A stretch of DNA of 64,000 nt from Reyranella sp. (lineage in GTDB: Bacteria; Pseudomonadota; Alphaproteobacteria; Reyranellales; Reyranellaceae), in assembly GCF_030651995.1 (NCBI RefSeq), contig NZ_JAUSBN010000031.1:1-64000 (forward strand), written 5' to 3'. Positions 17,482-26,560 of the stretch are shown here, piece by piece (the first letter of the stretch is position 1; each line of letters starts with the position of its first letter). The notes beneath the pieces are model-generated. The model saw only the letters and a program-made list of their open reading frames with translations. It was not told where the DNA came from and did no database searches. The position numbers were made by a program, and so were the translations under genes.

Positions 17482-18489
17482 ATGGACAACGAGACCGTCG
17501 ATCGGACATTCGCGCCGGCCGCCCGCACCGCCCTGACGGCCTTTCCGATCGATGCGCAGGACCTGACCCTGGTGTCGCTCTCCGAGAATGTGACGTTCCG
17601 GGTGACCGACGGCCGCGATGGCCGGGCTTACGTCTTTCGCCTGCACCGGCCGGGCTATCACTCGCTCGAGGAGCTGGTCTCCGAGCGGGCCTGGATCCGG
17701 GCCCTGGCCGAGGCCGGGATCGACGTCCCCGACGCCGTGATGACGCGCGACGGGCAGGACTATGTCCCGGTGACGATCCCCGCCACCGGCGAGCAGCGCT
17801 TCGCCGGCCTGGCGAGCTGGACGGAAGGCCGCCTGCTCTCCGACGTGCTGGCGGAGACGGCCGACCAGAAGAGGATCGAGGAGTCCTTCAAGCAGCTCGG
17901 CGCCATCACGGCCGCGATGCACAACCAGGCCAGCGCCTGGCAGCCGCCGCCCGGCTTCAAGCGACACGCGCTCGACAGTGACGGGCTGATGGGAATGGCG
18001 CCTCATTGGGGAGAGTTCTGGGAGCATCGCTCGCTCACGTCGGGCGAGCGCCGCCTCCTGCTCGACGCGCGCCAGCGGATGCACGACCTGCTGAGCGGAT
18101 TGAGCCGGGAGCCGTCTGCCTACAGCGTGATCCATGCCGACATGCATCCAGGCAACATCGTGGTCGACGGCGACCGGCTGACCGTCATCGATTTCGACGA
18201 TGCCGGGTACGGCTGGCACCAGTACGACATCGCCACCGCGCTCACGCACTGGCAGACCAAGCCGAATGCCGCGGAGATCGAGCGCGCCTTCCTGGCCGGC
18301 TATCGCGACACCCGTCCGGTCCCCGACGAAGCGCTGAGCCTGATCCCGCAGTTCCGGCTGATCCGCTGGATGGCGAAGATCGGCTGGTTCCACCAGCGCC
18401 CCGAAGTCAATCGGCCCTCGTCGGTGTTCGAGGAACGGAAGGCCTGGGTCCTCGACCAGTGCGCGGCGCTGCAGCGCGCCCAGCCATGA
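17482..18489 (+). CDS. APH/HipA-fold small-molecule kinase (homoserine/hydroxylysine kinase-like)
   Basis: 335 residues from ATG 17482; the upstream part of the open frame overlaps the PLP gene out of frame. The kinase signature is VIHADMHPGN, with catalytic Asp220 in H218-A-D-M-H222, followed by metal-binding VIDFDDAG near 235-242. The N-terminal lobe (SENVTFRVTD, VFRLHRPGYHS, ELVSERAWIRAL) resembles homoserine kinase type II, SrkA and hydroxylysine kinase more than aminoglycoside kinases. The 7-bp gap from the PLP gene implies one transcript and probably one pathway: ATP-dependent phosphorylation of an amino alcohol or hydroxy acid. An antibiotic-resistance role is not suggested by the context. 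Confidence 0.85.
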   Translation: MDNETVDRTFAPAARTALTAFPIDAQDLTLVSLSENVTFRVTDGRDGRAYVFRLHRPGYHSLEELVSERAWIRALAEAGIDVPDAVMTRDGQDYVPVTIPATGEQRFAGLASWTEGRLLSDVLAETADQKRIEESFKQLGAITAAMHNQASAWQPPPGFKRHALDSDGLMGMAPHWGEFWEHRSLTSGERRLLLDARQRMHDLLSGLSREPSAYSVIHADMHPGNIVVDGDRLTVIDFDDAGYGWHQYDIATALTHWQTKPNAAEIERAFLAGYRDTRPVPDEALSLIPQFRLIRWMAKIGWFHQRPEVNRPSSVFEERKAWVLDQCAALQRAQP

Positions 18490-18550
18490 CCGGAGCAGGT
18501 GATTCGTCCGTTCAAGCGGACGATGAGCCCCCGCACATCCAGGATGTCGA

Positions 18551-19720
18551 TCAGGATCCTTGCAGCAGCTTCTTCAAGGCGGCGGCGATCAGCTCGGCGG
18601 TGAAGGCCGAGGGATGCCCGTCGTGCGGGATCATCAGTCTCCCGACCTCCTGCCCGTAGGTCGCCGACGATTCGCTGAACATCGGCGCGCCGAGCTTGCG
18701 CAGCCGCACGAGAGTCTCGACGAGCAACGGCTGCTCCACCTTCGAATCGCCGTAGCGATGGCGCGTCTGCTCGTCGGGCCAGGAATAGACGATGACGAGG
18801 GGGGCACCGAACTTCGCGCGCGCATCGGCCTGCAGCTTCGCCATCATGGCGAGGAACAGTTCGATCTGCTCCGCCTGGCGCTGACGCTGGCCGATCGCGT
18901 CGATGAAGGCGAACTGCCGGCCGAGCAGGTAACGGAGGCCGGCGATGGGATCGCTCCAGCGGTGTTCGTTGAACGAGCCGGTGTAGCGCAGCACGCCGTT
19001 CTCGAGCACGTAACGCGGCGAGGAGCCAAGCCAGGAGCCGTCGCCCGTCACCCGCTGCAGGTGCGCCGGAATGATCCAGGTCACTACGGCCTTCACCTTC
19101 CGGTCGGTGTAGCGGTCGAGGAGACCGGCCTCGAAGGCGCGCACGAGGTGGTTGGGCCCGTAACCTGGCACGCCGAGATTGACGCTGCGGGCGGCCGGCG
19201 CATTCTGCTTCGTGAAGTGCGACGGCATCGTCTCGTCGTCGCGCAGCCCCTGCCCGAAGATGAACGAATCGCCGATGAACAGGTAGGTGTCGGTCGCGTC
19301 CGGTGCCGGCGGCGTCACGCGCGCCGCGGCGGAATCGAAATGATAGGTCTGGCGATAGATGAGCTCGGAGCCCCAGGTGGCCGTAGCGATGACTTCGCTG
19401 TCGGGCTTCGGCCGGAAGCCGAGGATCGGGTCGGGCGGCGGCCACCATTGGGGAATCGTGCGGGTCACGACCCCCATGTTCATGGCCTTCGGCGACAGCA
19501 GGCCGGCGAAGAGGTCGAGGGCCACCAGGCTGAGCGCCAGCGCGGTCGCGAGGAGCGCGCCACTGCGCCAGCGGTTGCCGCGCAACGTGACGACACCCAC
19601 GATACCGAGCAGGGCGGCGGCAACGCAGGCCCAGAGGGCCGACTGCAGGACGAGCCCGACCGCGAGGATCACGAGGAGGAAGGCGCCCACCAGCCAGAAA
19701 TTGCGAAACCTGCCGGCCAT
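18551..19720 (-). CDS. Membrane-anchored SGNH/GDSL hydrolase
   Basis: 389 residues from ATG 19720 (20 codons of the longer frame dropped). Three hydrophobic helices occupy about residues 9-26, 29-45 and 53-75, followed by an extracytoplasmic domain. The SGNH block I is LFIGDSFIFGQG with nucleophile Ser152, and the C-terminal block V Asp-x-His is in IPHDGHPSA. Such proteins often deacylate or modify cell-surface glycans or lipids. It is divergent from a CoA transferase with about 60 bp between starts, and convergent with the kinase gene. The substrate is unknown; topology (N-terminal anchor, periplasmic domain) is inferred from the hydrophobic pattern. Confidence 0.82.
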   Translation of the reverse strand: MAGRFRNFWLVGAFLLVILAVGLVLQSALWACVAAALLGIVGVVTLRGNRWRSGALLATALALSLVALDLFAGLLSPKAMNMGVVTRTIPQWWPPPDPILGFRPKPDSEVIATATWGSELIYRQTYHFDSAAARVTPPAPDATDTYLFIGDSFIFGQGLRDDETMPSHFTKQNAPAARSVNLGVPGYGPNHLVRAFEAGLLDRYTDRKVKAVVTWIIPAHLQRVTGDGSWLGSSPRYVLENGVLRYTGSFNEHRWSDPIAGLRYLLGRQFAFIDAIGQRQRQAEQIELFLAMMAKLQADARAKFGAPLVIVYSWPDEQTRHRYGDSKVEQPLLVETLVRLRKLGAPMFSESSATYGQEVGRLMIPHDGHPSAFTAELIAAALKKLLQGS

Positions 19721-19779
19721 TGACCTGAAAGCCTTCTCCCCGGATAGGCTGGGTGTAGGCGTTCGAAAGGAAAAACTCA

Positions 19780-20991
19780 ATGAGCGGACAATTGCCGCTG
19801 GAGGGCCTCCGGGTCCTCGACCTGGCCAGCTTCATCGCCGGGCCCGTCGCCTCGACGGTGATGGGCGACTACGGCGCCGAGGTCATCAAGATCGAACCGC
19901 CCGGTGAGGGCGACCCGCAACGGAAGCTCGGGCAGGCCCATTCGATTCCGCAGCATCCGGTCAACTTCTGCTGGCACATGACCAACCGAAACAAGCGCTC
20001 GGTCGTGCTCGACCTCAAGAACCCGCTGGGGCGCGAGGCGTTCGACCGGCTGGTCGCGACGGCCGACGTCATGGTGGTGAACTTCCCGCTCAAGGTCCGC
20101 GAGCGGCTGCGCATGCGCTACGCCGACGTGAAGCCCGCCAACCCGCGCCTGATCTACGCCTCCATGACCGGCTACGGCGAGCAGGGTCCGGACGCCGAGC
20201 AGCCGGGCTTCGACTCGACCGCCTTCTTCGCCCGCTCCGGCCTGCTCGACGCCTTGACCTACGAGGGTGGGCCGCCGGCCTTCTCCCTGCCCGCACAGGG
20301 CGACCAGATGGCCGGCATGAACCTGTTCGCCGCCATCACCATGGCGCTGCTGCACCGCGAGCGCACCGGCGAGGGCAGCGAGGTCGGCACGTCGCTGCAT
20401 GCGAGCGGCCTGTGGTCGAACGCGATCCTGGCCCAGGGCGCCCTGCTGGGCTCGTTCGTGTCTCCGCGTCCGCCGCGCACCAAGCCGCGCAGCGCGCTGG
20501 CCAACCAGTACCGCACCTCCGACGGCCGCTGGATCCAGCTCACGATCGTGCGCGAGGACAAGCTCTGGCCCGAACTCTGCCAGGCGCTCGAGCGCACCGA
20601 CCTGATGGACGATCCGCGCTTCGAGACGACCGAGAAGCGGCGCGCCCACGCCCCCGACCTGGCGGCGATCCTCGATCCCGTGTTCGCGGGCCGCCCGTGG
20701 CCCGAGTGGAAGGAGCGCCTGCGCCGGCACGAAATCACCTTCGGCCTGCTCGGCGTCCTGCGCGACGTGCCCGACGACGAGCAGGCCGTGGCCAACGGCG
20801 CCGTCGTGCCGACCCGCCAGGACGACATGCCGCGCACGATCTCCGCACCGATCCGAATGTCTTTCGCCCCCGAACCGGCGGCCGCCGGCGCCGGCCCGGA
20901 CCACGGCGCCCACACCGACGAGGTGCTGCGCGAACTGGGCTATGACCGGCAGGGCCTCGACCGGCTTCGCAGCGCCGGTGCGCTGGGCTGA
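19780..20991 (+). CDS. CaiB/BaiF family (class III) CoA transferase
   Basis: 403 residues, normal family length. It transfers CoA between acyl groups through an aspartyl-CoA thioester; the catalytic Asp is D145 in QPGFDSTAFF. Other family marks are LEGLRVLDLASFIAGP, YGAEVIKIEPP, NKRSVVLDLKN and SMTGYGEQGP. An AAGGA ribosome-binding site lies about 10 bases before the ATG. It stands alone on the plus strand between the SGNH hydrolase and a small secreted protein, so no pathway partner is evident. Substrates could be carnitine-, oxalate-, succinate- or branched-acid-type, which sequence alone does not separate. Confidence 0.92.
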   Translation: MSGQLPLEGLRVLDLASFIAGPVASTVMGDYGAEVIKIEPPGEGDPQRKLGQAHSIPQHPVNFCWHMTNRNKRSVVLDLKNPLGREAFDRLVATADVMVVNFPLKVRERLRMRYADVKPANPRLIYASMTGYGEQGPDAEQPGFDSTAFFARSGLLDALTYEGGPPAFSLPAQGDQMAGMNLFAAITMALLHRERTGEGSEVGTSLHASGLWSNAILAQGALLGSFVSPRPPRTKPRSALANQYRTSDGRWIQLTIVREDKLWPELCQALERTDLMDDPRFETTEKRRAHAPDLAAILDPVFAGRPWPEWKERLRRHEITFGLLGVLRDVPDDEQAVANGAVVPTRQDDMPRTISAPIRMSFAPEPAAAGAGPDHGAHTDEVLRELGYDRQGLDRLRSAGALG

Positions 20992-21068
20992 CGCCTCGGC
21001 TCCGCCTGCGACATTGCGCGGGGCGCGTCCACTTGAGGGGTCGGGCGGGCGGCCTCTAGTATAGCGTC

Positions 21069-21458
21069 ATGGATCGTACGGGCCCCGTTACCGGCAGGCG
21101 CGCGGTCGCGTTCGCCGCGGCCCTGTTCGCGATCACGCTCAATTTCCTCCAGCCGCTCGCTCATGCCGCCCTGATGCGGGACGGCGGACCGATCGAAGCG
21201 GCACGATTCTGGGGCGTCTTCTGCCTGCCGACCGCCGATAGCGAGAGCGGCGAGGTGCCGGCCCCGGATGCCGGGAAGATCCATCAATGCTGCATCGGCC
21301 TCGCCCACGCGACGCCGATGGTCGGACCCCCGGCGGTCTTCAGCGTCGAGCCGCCGCTCGCCCAGCCGTCACCCGTCATGGCCGCCGCCGCCCCGGTCGG
21401 TACGGCTGGCATACGCGACGGCCCCCTCCAGGCCCGCGCCCCTCCCGTCATCGCCTGA
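21069..21458 (+). CDS. Small exported protein, DUF2946-like
   Basis: 129 residues with a basic start (MDRTGPVTGRRAV), a hydrophobic signal (AFAAALFAITLNFLQP) and a likely cleavage at AHA-A near residue 33. The mature part has a CC pair in KIHQCCIGLAHATPM and a Pro/Ala-rich tail. This pattern recalls DUF2946 proteins, often found near metal or haem uptake genes, but no such neighbour is present. There is no obvious strong ribosome-binding site. It is followed 168 bp later by a membrane protein on the same strand. Assignment is tentative. Confidence 0.5.
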   Translation: MDRTGPVTGRRAVAFAAALFAITLNFLQPLAHAALMRDGGPIEAARFWGVFCLPTADSESGEVPAPDAGKIHQCCIGLAHATPMVGPPAVFSVEPPLAQPSPVMAAAAPVGTAGIRDGPLQARAPPVIA

Positions 21459-21626
21459 GTCCGCGCCGCAGGCAGCCTGCGCGCGCCCGTCGTGTGCACC
21501 CTCGTCGTCGCACGACGCCACCATCGGGCAACTCCTGCCTGGCGACCGGTTTTCGAGCCGGCCAGCTGCAGGACCACCGCCCGATGCCGAATGCTTCCTC
21601 ATCCCAGGATCTCCCAAGGAGAAACC

Positions 21627-22211
21627 ATGTCACTCTTCGACCGCTATCGCGGTGCCGCTTTCGGCATCGCCATCGCCATCAACACCGGCTTCTGCATCCT
21701 CATCGGCTTCCTGACCGGCGGACTACGTGGCGCCCAGATCGGCGTGCTGGTCGGCATCGGTCTCGGCGTCCTGCCGGCCGCCCTGCGCACTGCCGGCCAC
21801 CTGCTCGCTGATCCCCATGGCCTGCCCCGCCTCGTGGGACGCGCCATCGCCACCGCCGCCATAACGGCCGGCGCCGCCGCGGTGCACGTGCTGGGCGGCA
21901 TAACGGGGCCCATCGCCGCACTGCTGCGCTGGCCGCTGTTCCTCGGGCGCTTCGCCGTCGAAATCGCCGCGGGTGTGCTGGGACAGGTATTGGCCGCCAT
22001 CGGCCGCATCGTCGGCACGCCGCTCGGCCTCGCCAACATCGCGGCGCTGGCCGTGATCGCCGTCAACGTCGCCGGCCTCGAATTCGCGGGGCCCATCGCC
22101 TTCCTCGGGCTCGGCATGCTGATCCTCGTCCTGACGGTCAGCGAGAGCGAGGCCGAGCTGGAGAGACAAGAACGACCGCGCGATACGACGCGGCACCGAG
22201 CCAGTCAGTAA
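21627..22211 (+). CDS. Multi-span membrane protein of unknown function
   Basis: 194 residues from ATG 21627, preceded by AAGGAG at 21616-21621; the longer open frame upstream is Arg/Pro/Cys-rich and not protein-like. Almost the whole length is hydrophobic, with about five or six helices (AAFGIAIAINTGFCILIGFL, GAQIGVLVGIGLGVLPAAL, AIATAAITAGAAAV, LANIAALAVIAVNVAGL, IAFLGLGMLILVLTV) and a charged C-terminus (SESEAELERQERPRD) presumably in the cytoplasm. I do not recognise a family. It is convergent with mgtC, separated by about 95 bp. Confidence 0.65.
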   Translation: MSLFDRYRGAAFGIAIAINTGFCILIGFLTGGLRGAQIGVLVGIGLGVLPAALRTAGHLLADPHGLPRLVGRAIATAAITAGAAAVHVLGGITGPIAALLRWPLFLGRFAVEIAAGVLGQVLAAIGRIVGTPLGLANIAALAVIAVNVAGLEFAGPIAFLGLGMLILVLTVSESEAELERQERPRDTTRHRASQ

Positions 22212-22305
22212 TGAGGCGCACGATCCCTCCGACGAGAATGGCGCGCACTGTCGTCGGGAGTGCAGGTTCGCTAAATTGGACAAAAGGTCCAAGCGGCGAG
22301 GAAGG

Positions 22306-23001
22306 TCAGGACTCCGGAATCGTGCGGTCGATCTGCCAGGTGACGCCGGTGACGTTGGGATCCAGGCTGAGGCGGCCGACGATCTGCTCGAGCGCCGCGT
22401 CGTTGCGCTTGGCGGCCACGGCCTGCGCGGTCACCGTCACCTTGGACGTATCGGCGATATCCTCGCTGTCGAGGCGGCGCAGGCCGAGCCCCGCCTGCGC
22501 CAGCGCGTTCAGCAGCAGCGATCGCATCTGCGCCTCCTCGGCGCCGCGGCAGACAACTTCGACGGTGTAGTGGGTCTCGGCGTTGCTGCCGGACACGAGG
22601 CGGCTGTTCACGCGCCGTATCAGAGGCCGCAGGACGAGGTTGGTGGCGATCACCATGGCGGCCGCCAGTAGCGCCGGGCCGCCATGCCCCGCCCCCGCCA
22701 TCGTGCCGACCATGGCCGAACACCACAGCGTCGCCGCCGTGTTGAGCCCGTGCACGTTCACGCCCGCGCCCAGGAAGCCGATGCCGGTCACGACCTGTGC
22801 GGCCACGCGCGTCGGATCGCCGGCACCGACAAGTCCCGAGAAGGTGACGAAGCCCGCCGCGCCCAGCGCCACCAGGGCGTTGGTGCGCAGGCCCGCCATC
22901 TTCTGGTTCCACTGGCGCTCGAACCCGATGGCCGAGCCCAGCAGCAGCGCCACGCCGAGACGCAGGGCGGTCTCGCCGAGTTCGAACAGGTCGAAATGCA
23001 T
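22306..23001 (-). CDS. MgtC/SapB family membrane protein
   Basis: 231 residues from ATG 23001. The N-terminal half is the MgtC membrane domain: ALRLGVALLLGSAIGFERQW, GLRTNALVALGAAGFV, TGIGFLGAGVNVHGLNTAATLW, then a further helix. The C-terminal half is a soluble ACT-like domain (HYTVEVVCRGAEEAQMRSLLL). MgtC proteins are linked to growth in low magnesium and to inhibition of the F-ATPase in some pathogens; whether that holds here is unknown. It follows the dehydratase gene on the same strand with a 111-bp gap, in which I saw no recognisable magnesium-sensing leader. Confidence 0.88.
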   Translation of the reverse strand: MHFDLFELGETALRLGVALLLGSAIGFERQWNQKMAGLRTNALVALGAAGFVTFSGLVGAGDPTRVAAQVVTGIGFLGAGVNVHGLNTAATLWCSAMVGTMAGAGHGGPALLAAAMVIATNLVLRPLIRRVNSRLVSGSNAETHYTVEVVCRGAEEAQMRSLLLNALAQAGLGLRRLDSEDIADTSKVTVTAQAVAAKRNDAALEQIVGRLSLDPNVTGVTWQIDRTIPES

Positions 23002-23112
23002 CGCTCGTCTTCCTGCGCCACAAGCACCCAACACTCCCTCTAATCGCCGGGGTGTTGCGTTTTCATGAAGGATGTGACGGCGACAGAGCGCGCCTCCGGC
23101 CTGCCCGATGCT

Positions 23113-24861
23113 TCAGTAGATCGACGGCTCCGCGACCGGCTTGCCGAACGCCGTCTCCAGGAAATCGAAGTCGCAGCCTTCGTTGGCCTGCTTGATGTGC
23201 TTGGTGAACATCCAGCCATAGCCGCGCTCGTACCGGGGCTCGGGCTTCTTCCAGGCCGCGCGGCGCGTTGCCAGCTCCTCGCCCGACACGTTCATGTCGA
23301 TCGTGCGCTTGTCGACGTCGAGCGAGATCATGTCGCCGGTCTTCACCAGCGCCAGAGGCCCGCCGATATACGACTCCGGCGAGACGTGCAGGATGCAGGC
23401 GCCGTAGCTGGTGCCGCTCATGCGGCTGTCGGAGATCCGCACCATGTCGCGCACGCCCTGCTTCACCAGCTTGGTCGGGATCGGCAGCATGCCCCATTCC
23501 GGCATGCCCGGCCCGCCCTGCGGCCCCGCATTGCGCAGGATCAGCACCGTGTCCTCGGTGACGTCGAGATCCTCGCGGTCGATCGCTTCCTTCATCGACG
23601 GGTAATCGTCGAACACCAAAGCCGGGCCGGTATGCTTCAGGAACTTCGGCGCACAGGCGCTGGGCTTGATGACGCAGCCGTCGGGCGCGAGGTTGCCCTT
23701 CAGCACGGCCAGCGCGCCTTCCTTGTAGATCGGGTTGGCGACGGAGCGGATCACGTCGTCGTTGTAGATCTCCGCCCCCTTCACGTTCTCGCCCAGCGTC
23801 CTGCCGGTGACGGTGAGGGCATCGAGATGCAGGTGGTCGCGGATCTGCTCGATCAGGCCCGGCAGGCCGCCCGCGTAGAAGAAATCCTCCATCAAGTACT
23901 TATCGCCGCTCGGCCGGATGTTGGCGATCACCGGCACCTTGCGGCTGGCGCGCTCGAAATCGTCGAGGCCGATCTTCTGGCCGGCGCGCCGCGCCAGCGC
24001 GATCAGGTGGATGATGGCGTTGGTCGAGCAGCCGACCGCCATGGCCACGGTGATGGCGTTGAGGAACGCCTCGTGCGTCAGGATCCTGTTGGGCGTCAGG
24101 TCTTCCCACACCATATCGACGATGCGCCGGCCGCATTCGGAGGACATGCGGATGTGGTTGGCGTCCGCGGCGGGGATCGACGAGGCGCCGGGCAGCGACA
24201 TGCCGAGCGTCTCAGCCATCGCCATCATCGTGGCCGCCGTGCCCATGGTCATGCAGGTGCCGTAGGAACGCGCGATGCCGGCTTCGACGTCGACCCAGTC
24301 GGAGTCGGAGATCTTGCCGGCGCGACGCTCGTCCCAGTACTTCCACGCGTCGGAGCCCGAGCCCAGCACCTTGCCCTTCCAGTTGCCGCGCAGCATCGGC
24401 CCGGCCGGCAGGTAGATCGTCGGCAGACCGACGCTGATCGCGCCCAGCAGCAGCGCCGGCGTGGTCTTGTCGCAGCCGCCCATCAGCACGACGCCATCCA
24501 CGGGGTGGCCGCGTAAGAGCTCTTCCGCGTCCATCGCCAGAAGGTTGCGATAGAGCATGGTCGTGGGCTTCAGCAGGCTCTCCGACAGCGACAGCGCCGG
24601 CAGCTCCATCGGGAAGCCGCCGGCCTGCAGCACGCCGCGCTTCACGTCGTCGACCCTGGTCTTGAAGTGCATGTGGCAGGGCTGGGCGTCGGACCAGGTG
24701 TTGAGGATGGCGATCACCGGCTTGCCGGCCCACTCCTCGGGCGCGTAGCCCATCTGCATCGCCCGCGAGCGATGACCGAAGGCGCGCAGATCGTCGGGCG
24801 CGAACCAGCGCGCGCTTCGCAGCTGGTCGGGAGTCTTGTTCCTTGGCTTGCTGTCCGGCAT
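23113..24861 (-). CDS. IlvD/Edd family dehydratase (sugar-acid dehydratase-like)
   Basis: 582 residues from ATG 24861, with GGAGG directly upstream. Iron-sulfur cysteines are visible in NTWSDAQPCHMHFK, MGGCDKTTPA and SYGTCMTMGTA, and the C-terminal active-site Ser in RMSGTSYGACILH. Three Cys and the phrase FHMHFK/GHRSRAMQMGY-type N-terminus resemble the aldonic-acid dehydratases (arabonate, xylonate) rather than dihydroxyacid dehydratase of valine synthesis, but the substrate is inferred. The gene stands alone; mgtC lies downstream and a family-A palindrome upstream. No sugar transporter or aldolase gene accompanies it here. Confidence 0.88.
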   Translation of the reverse strand: MPDSKPRNKTPDQLRSARWFAPDDLRAFGHRSRAMQMGYAPEEWAGKPVIAILNTWSDAQPCHMHFKTRVDDVKRGVLQAGGFPMELPALSLSESLLKPTTMLYRNLLAMDAEELLRGHPVDGVVLMGGCDKTTPALLLGAISVGLPTIYLPAGPMLRGNWKGKVLGSGSDAWKYWDERRAGKISDSDWVDVEAGIARSYGTCMTMGTAATMMAMAETLGMSLPGASSIPAADANHIRMSSECGRRIVDMVWEDLTPNRILTHEAFLNAITVAMAVGCSTNAIIHLIALARRAGQKIGLDDFERASRKVPVIANIRPSGDKYLMEDFFYAGGLPGLIEQIRDHLHLDALTVTGRTLGENVKGAEIYNDDVIRSVANPIYKEGALAVLKGNLAPDGCVIKPSACAPKFLKHTGPALVFDDYPSMKEAIDREDLDVTEDTVLILRNAGPQGGPGMPEWGMLPIPTKLVKQGVRDMVRISDSRMSGTSYGACILHVSPESYIGGPLALVKTGDMISLDVDKRTIDMNVSGEELATRRAAWKKPEPRYERGYGWMFTKHIKQANEGCDFDFLETAFGKPVAEPSIY

Positions 24862-24989
24862 GGCTTTTTCCTCCGCGCCGGACGCGACCACATTCAAGGG
24901 ATCGCGGTCAAGCCGCGGCGCCGCTTCGAATCGCACCACCTCATCCTGAGAGGCTGACCGGAAATGAACTGAATTGATTCAAGCACTTA

Positions 24990-25099
24990 CCTCATCCTGA
25001 GGAGCGCCGCCCCGCGGCGCGTCTCGAAGGATGGGCAACAAGCATGGTATGTGGCCCATGCTTCGAGACGGCCGCTCCGCGGCCTCCTCAGCATGAGGT
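24990..25099. repeat. Intergenic inverted repeat, family A copy 1
   Basis: A ~110-bp imperfect palindrome whose ends are ACCTCATCCTGAGG and CCTCAGCATGAGGT, with inner arms GTCTCGAAGGATGGGC and GCCCATGCTTCGAGAC. It lies between the dehydratase and the GNAT gene. Related copies are at 29376-29487 and 59279-59388. A solitary end-like piece (CCTCATCCTGAGA) occurs about 50 bp upstream near 24938. The structure fits the palindromic repeats common between alphaproteobacterial genes; no function is evident. Confidence 0.85.
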
Positions 25100-25131
25100 T
25101 GGTGGTGGCGATTTTCTCCCGCACAAAGAGA

Positions 25132-25590
25132 CTATTGCAGGGGCTTGCTCATATAGACCGTGACGCCGAGTGCCGAGGTCTCCTCGCGATCGATGCGGTA
25201 GCCGAAGGCGAGATAGAGCCGGACGTTCGCCTCGAACATCCTGTTGGTGTAGAGCCGCACGTCGGCATAGCCGAGGTCGAGCGCCAGACGCTCGGCGTGC
25301 GCGAGCAGGTACCGGCCGAGGCCGCGCCCCTGGAAGGCGGGCGCGACGGCGACGTTCTCGATCACCAGATGATCGCCCTTGTCGATCGTCTCGATGAGGG
25401 CCGCGAGGCCGCCGTCGAGAAAGGCGAGGTCGATGCGATGCTGGCGCACCGCCTCGTCATAGTCGGCGCGCATCGGCAGCGGTTCGCGACCGATCACGGG
25501 CACCCATTTGGCATAGGCTTCGCGCGTCAGCACCCGCACGGCGGCGGCATCGTCCGCCACCGCGCGCCGCAGCGCCGGCGTCTCGTCCAT
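25132..25590 (-). CDS. GNAT family N-acetyltransferase
   Basis: 152 residues from ATG 25590; the longer frame overlaps argC and is rejected. The acetyl-CoA pyrophosphate loop is VAPAFQGRGLGRYLLAHAE, with LVIENVA as strand beta4 before it and LYTNRMFEANVRLYLAFGY as the typical C-terminal block. It begins 10 bp after the argC stop, so both are likely on one transcript. That makes an amino-acid or peptide substrate possible, but GNAT substrates cannot be read from sequence. Ends beside a family-A palindrome. Confidence 0.85.
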   Translation of the reverse strand: MDETPALRRAVADDAAAVRVLTREAYAKWVPVIGREPLPMRADYDEAVRQHRIDLAFLDGGLAALIETIDKGDHLVIENVAVAPAFQGRGLGRYLLAHAERLALDLGYADVRLYTNRMFEANVRLYLAFGYRIDREETSALGVTVYMSKPLQ

Positions 25591-25600
25591 GACGAAAGTC

Positions 25601-26560
25601 TCAGCCGAGCTTGAGGCCCGTCGTCTCGTCGACGCCGGTCTTGAGGTTGATGCACTGCACCGCCGCGCCCGACGCACCCTTGCCGAGATTGTCGAGCGAG
25701 GCCACGGCCAGCACGTTGCCGTCGGCGTCGTTGCCGTAGACCGCGAGTTCCATCGTGTTGGTGTCGATCAGCCGGTCGGCCCGCAGGAACCGGTCGCGCT
25801 CCAGCCACGCCCGGTCGGCGAGCGGCCGCACCGGCACGAAGATCTCGCCGGCATAGTAGTCGCTCAGCACCTGGTGGACGTCCTTGGCCGTCACCTGCTT
25901 CGTCGTGATGTCGCGCGTGATCGGCACGGTGACCAGCATGCCCTGGGCATAGTGGCCGACCGACGGCACGAAGAGCGGCGCGTGCGTGAGACCGGAATAC
26001 TTCTGCATCTCCGGCACGTGCTTGTGCGTGAGTTCGAGCCCGTAGAGGCCGAACGGCTCGACGCCCGGCTGCTCATGGACGGCGATCAGCTCCTTGCCGC
26101 CGCCGGTGTAGCCCGACACGCCGAACACCGCGGGCGTGGAATCGGCCCGCACGATCCCGGCATCGACCAGCGGCCGCAGCAGCGCGATGGCGCCGGTCGG
26201 ATAGCAGCCCGGATTGCTGATGCGGTTGGAGGCGAGCAGCTTCTTGCGCTGGTCCTTGGCGAGTTCCGGGAAGCCGTAGGTCCAGCCGTCGGCCACACGA
26301 TGCGCCGTCGAGGCGTCGATCACGACCGTATCGCTGTCGCCCATCGCAGCGACGAGTTCCTTGGCCGCCGCGTCGGGCAGGCAGAGCACGGTGATGTCGG
26401 AGGCCTTGGCGATCTCGGCGCGCTTGCCCAGGTCCTTGCGGTCGGCCATCGGCAGTTCGAGCAGTTCGATGTCGGCCCGGTCCTTGAGCCGGTCGAGGAT
26501 CTGCAGGCCGGTGGTGCCGTGCTGGCCGTCGATGAAAATCTTGGTCTTGTTGCTGGTCAT
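25601..26560 (-). CDS. argC: N-acetyl-gamma-glutamyl-phosphate reductase (type 2, short)
   Basis: 319 residues. It reduces N-acetylglutamyl-5-phosphate to the semialdehyde in arginine synthesis, in the cytoplasm with NADPH. The length and motifs fit the short type-2 form: KIFIDGQHGTTGLQI nucleotide loop, active-site Cys119 in ISNPGCYPTGAI, His in KHVPEM and a closing NLGKGASGAAVQCINL. It is followed by a GNAT gene 10 bp away. Upstream, about 270 bp separate it from the divergent ATC-hydrolase-like gene. Other arg genes are not in the window. Confidence 0.95.
   Translation of the reverse strand: MTSNKTKIFIDGQHGTTGLQILDRLKDRADIELLELPMADRKDLGKRAEIAKASDITVLCLPDAAAKELVAAMGDSDTVVIDASTAHRVADGWTYGFPELAKDQRKKLLASNRISNPGCYPTGAIALLRPLVDAGIVRADSTPAVFGVSGYTGGGKELIAVHEQPGVEPFGLYGLELTHKHVPEMQKYSGLTHAPLFVPSVGHYAQGMLVTVPITRDITTKQVTAKDVHQVLSDYYAGEIFVPVRPLADRAWLERDRFLRADRLIDTNTMELAVYGNDADGNVLAVASLDNLGKGASGAAVQCINLKTGVDETTGLKLG

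Noticed and set aside
17482..18489. Aminoglycoside resistance gene
   Set aside because: The APH-type fold is shared with metabolic kinases; N-lobe motifs and context point to a small-metabolite kinase.
23002..23112. Magnesium riboswitch before mgtC
   Set aside because: The gap is short and no structured leader could be discerned by eye.
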